From the NCBI RefSeq assembly GCF_008064665.1, contig NZ_VRZA01000004.1, positions 372,001 through 436,000 on the forward strand: 64,000 nt of DNA, written 5' to 3'. Source of the DNA: Parahaliea maris. Its GTDB lineage: Bacteria > Pseudomonadota > Gammaproteobacteria > Pseudomonadales > Halieaceae. Positions 62,588-64,000 of this stretch are shown here, in pieces (positions within the stretch are counted from its first letter, which is position 1; the number at the start of each line of letters is the position of its first letter). The position numbers and the translations under genes are program-made. The notes under the pieces are model-generated. The model did not search any database. It was not told the DNA's origin and saw only the letters and a program-made list of their open reading frames with translations.

Positions 62588-64000
62588 TCAGGCAGGGGGC
62601 AGTGCCTCGCAGGGACGCATGGGTTTGTCGTCGTCCCTGCGCAGGCCCAGCAGTTTCAGCGTCAGCGCGGGAATGAGGGTCATCGCCTTGGCTGAGGCAT
62701 CGACGGTAGCGGTAATGGGAGACACCCAGGTGCGCGGTTTACGCAGTTTGCCGGTGAGGGTGATGGAGGAGGGAATCTGCAACAGGCGGTTTTTTGACAG
62801 TGGTGTTATCCGCACGTCGAGGGTTTCGCGCACCAGGTCGAATGTACCCTTGCCGGTGGCGACCATGCGCGGTGACTCGGCGAACAGGTTCTCGCTTTTG
62901 GCCACGCCGGAACGAAGGCTGAAACTGGCCATGGTGCAGTCCACGTGGGTCGATTTTTCCAGTGCTGCGCCGGAATACAGCCAGGCCAGCAGGTCCGTCG
63001 CCAGCAGGTCGTAGGCGGCACCTTCAATTTCCACGTCCTCGAGCGCCAGCGAGACATTGCCGTCGAGACTCCCCAGCCACTCGGCCCGGTGATTGCCGCG
63101 CGCGCTGATACCGCCGCGCAGGTTGAGGATGCCGGCCACGTCGAGCTGCAAGCCCAGGTCGCGCACAACGTGGTACATATCCAGGGCCTGCGCCTGGCCA
63201 CCGAGACTGATGCCGGGTGGCTGGGCCGCCAGGTCGATGACGCCCGCCAACTCCAGTCGCGACTCATCGCCGCGCAAATCCAGTTGGCGCAACAGATAAC
63301 GGCGCTCGCTGCCCTCAATGGCCAGGTCGATGCCCTCGAGGTCAATGTTCTCTCCGCGCACCGACCCCAGGTGCAGCTGCAAGTCGAGGGGGTAGCGGGG
63401 CAGGGAGCCGATCAGTTCCTCCAGCGAAAACGGGGTGGCCTGCTCATTGCGATCAGGCGGCGCCGGCTGGGCGCTTGCCGCTTGCCCGGGATCGGATTGC
63501 AGACCCAGGTCTGCCAGCACCACGGCGGGGGAAGACAGCTCAAGCACCAGTCCCTGCACCTCCTGGTTGTGGTGGCGCAGCTTCCCCTGCAGCGCCAGCG
63601 TGGTAGACGCGAGCGTGGCACTGCCGTTGAAATCGAGTTTCCCCGCGCTGGCCTGGGTTGAAAAAGAAGCCTGCAGTGTGGGAAGTTCGCGCCCGCTCAT
63701 CACTTTGAGCAGTTCCCGGTCAGTGATCGCCAGTTCAACCGAGCCTCCACCACTCGGTGCCCCGGCGAGATCGCGCATTGCGCCATCAACCTGCAGCTTG
63801 ATGGCGGGCGTCCCGCTACTGGCCACAGAGATTTGGGGCATGTGCCATTCCCCTGCTGTGCGCTGCAATGCCAGTTGGCCCGCCAACGCGCCCAGCGGCT
63901 GTGGGTAGGTGAACCCGTCCACCAATGAGTGGATCAGGTTGCGCATGTCCAGGCGCGAAAAGACGACATCCAGCCGGGTGGCCTCCAGTGTGCGCAGATT
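62588..64000 (-). CDS. AsmA-family protein, C-terminal part
   Basis: The frame is open to the right edge (base 64000), so the gene starts outside the window; the Met codon at 63946 is internal. 470 residues are visible: repeated beta-strand segments of AsmA type, with LDFNGSATLASTTLALQGKLRH, LDLRGDESRLELAGVIDLA and ILNLRGGISARGNHRAEWLG, and the conserved AsmA end DCTMASFSLRSGVAKSENLFAESPRMVATGKGTFDL. AsmA-like proteins span the periplasm and are linked to lipid transport and outer-membrane homeostasis. Confidence 0.87.
   Translation of the reverse strand, partial: NLRTLEATRLDVVFSRLDMRNLIHSLVDGFTYPQPLGALAGQLALQRTAGEWHMPQISVASSGTPAIKLQVDGAMRDLAGAPSGGGSVELAITDRELLKVMSGRELPTLQASFSTQASAGKLDFNGSATLASTTLALQGKLRHHNQEVQGLVLELSSPAVVLADLGLQSDPGQAASAQPAPPDRNEQATPFSLEELIGSLPRYPLDLQLHLGSVRGENIDLEGIDLAIEGSERRYLLRQLDLRGDESRLELAGVIDLAAQPPGISLGGQAQALDMYHVVRDLGLQLDVAGILNLRGGISARGNHRAEWLGSLDGNVSLALEDVEIEGAAYDLLATDLLAWLYSGAALEKSTHVDCTMASFSLRSGVAKSENLFAESPRMVATGKGTFDLVRETLDVRITPLSKNRLLQIPSSITLTGKLRKPRTWVSPITATVDASAKAMTLIPALTLKLLGLRRDDDKPMRPCEALPPA

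Overview
The window looks like a chromosomal segment of a GC-rich gammaproteobacterium. Gene order is close to the Pseudomonas aeruginosa neighbourhoods I know (topA - small ORFs - lexA; MTIP - csiV - mfd - gap - nqrA-F; lolCDE - DUF2062 - comEC - exbBD - lpxK - kdsB - ptp - murB; uvrC - pgsA - tRNA-Gly - tRNA-Cys). The Na+-NQR, the adjacent apbE and nqrM, the msbA inserted in the comEC-lpxK block and the exosortase H pair suggest a marine lineage such as Halieaceae/Cellvibrionales. The lineage is inferred from gene content and synteny, not from a database search.

Layout. 1-2.7 kb: end of an alcohol dehydrogenase, a SpoU rRNA/tRNA methylase with an IclR regulator, a glutaredoxin-like protein and a universal stress protein. 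2.8-8.5 kb: topA with conserved small genes, lexA under two LexA boxes, then a hotdog thioesterase whose leader resembles a thiamine-pyrophosphate (THI-box) riboswitch. 8.7-17 kb: MscS channel, methylthioinosine phosphorylase, csiV, mfd, gap. 17.2-24.4 kb: complete nqrABCDEF-apbE-nqrM operon, with an intrinsic-terminator hairpin inside the 5' end of apbE. 24.4-39.4 kb: envelope biogenesis (lolCDE, exbBD, msbA, lpxK, kdsB, murB), DNA uptake (comEC), repair (uvrC) and phospholipid synthesis (pgsA). Most of these genes overlap their neighbours by a few bases and so are translationally coupled.

39.4-52.4 kb is accessory. It starts at tRNA-Gly and tRNA-Cys, followed by the wreck of a P4-type integrase, a higBA toxin-antitoxin pair and an orphan membrane protein. 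Then comes a cluster built around a TIGR02999-type ECF sigma factor and a transmembrane Ser/Thr kinase with TPRs. Its other members are a secreted di-haem oxidoreductase, an outer-membrane barrel, a secreted receiver-like protein and a secreted protein of unknown function. A more AT-rich stretch follows, with small membrane proteins and an unusual zinc-ribbon/TM2/type IV pilin chimera.

52.7-64 kb: hutF-hutG (five-step histidine degradation) behind a HutC-like operator, a Gly/Ser-tailed periplasmic protein, and a leftward run xrtH - XrtH-associated protein - DUF523/DUF1722 - Sir2 - photolyase. It ends with a small membrane protein, an LEA14-like lipoprotein, an SNF-family Na+ symporter and the 3' part of an AsmA-like gene.

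Most of the window is ordinary core genome. The parts that deserve a second look are the sigma/kinase/di-haem cluster, the TM2-pilin chimera, the THI-box-like leader of the thioesterase, the terminator embedded in apbE, the 15-nt repeats at the starts of lolD and kdsB, and the integrase scar at the tRNA genes.
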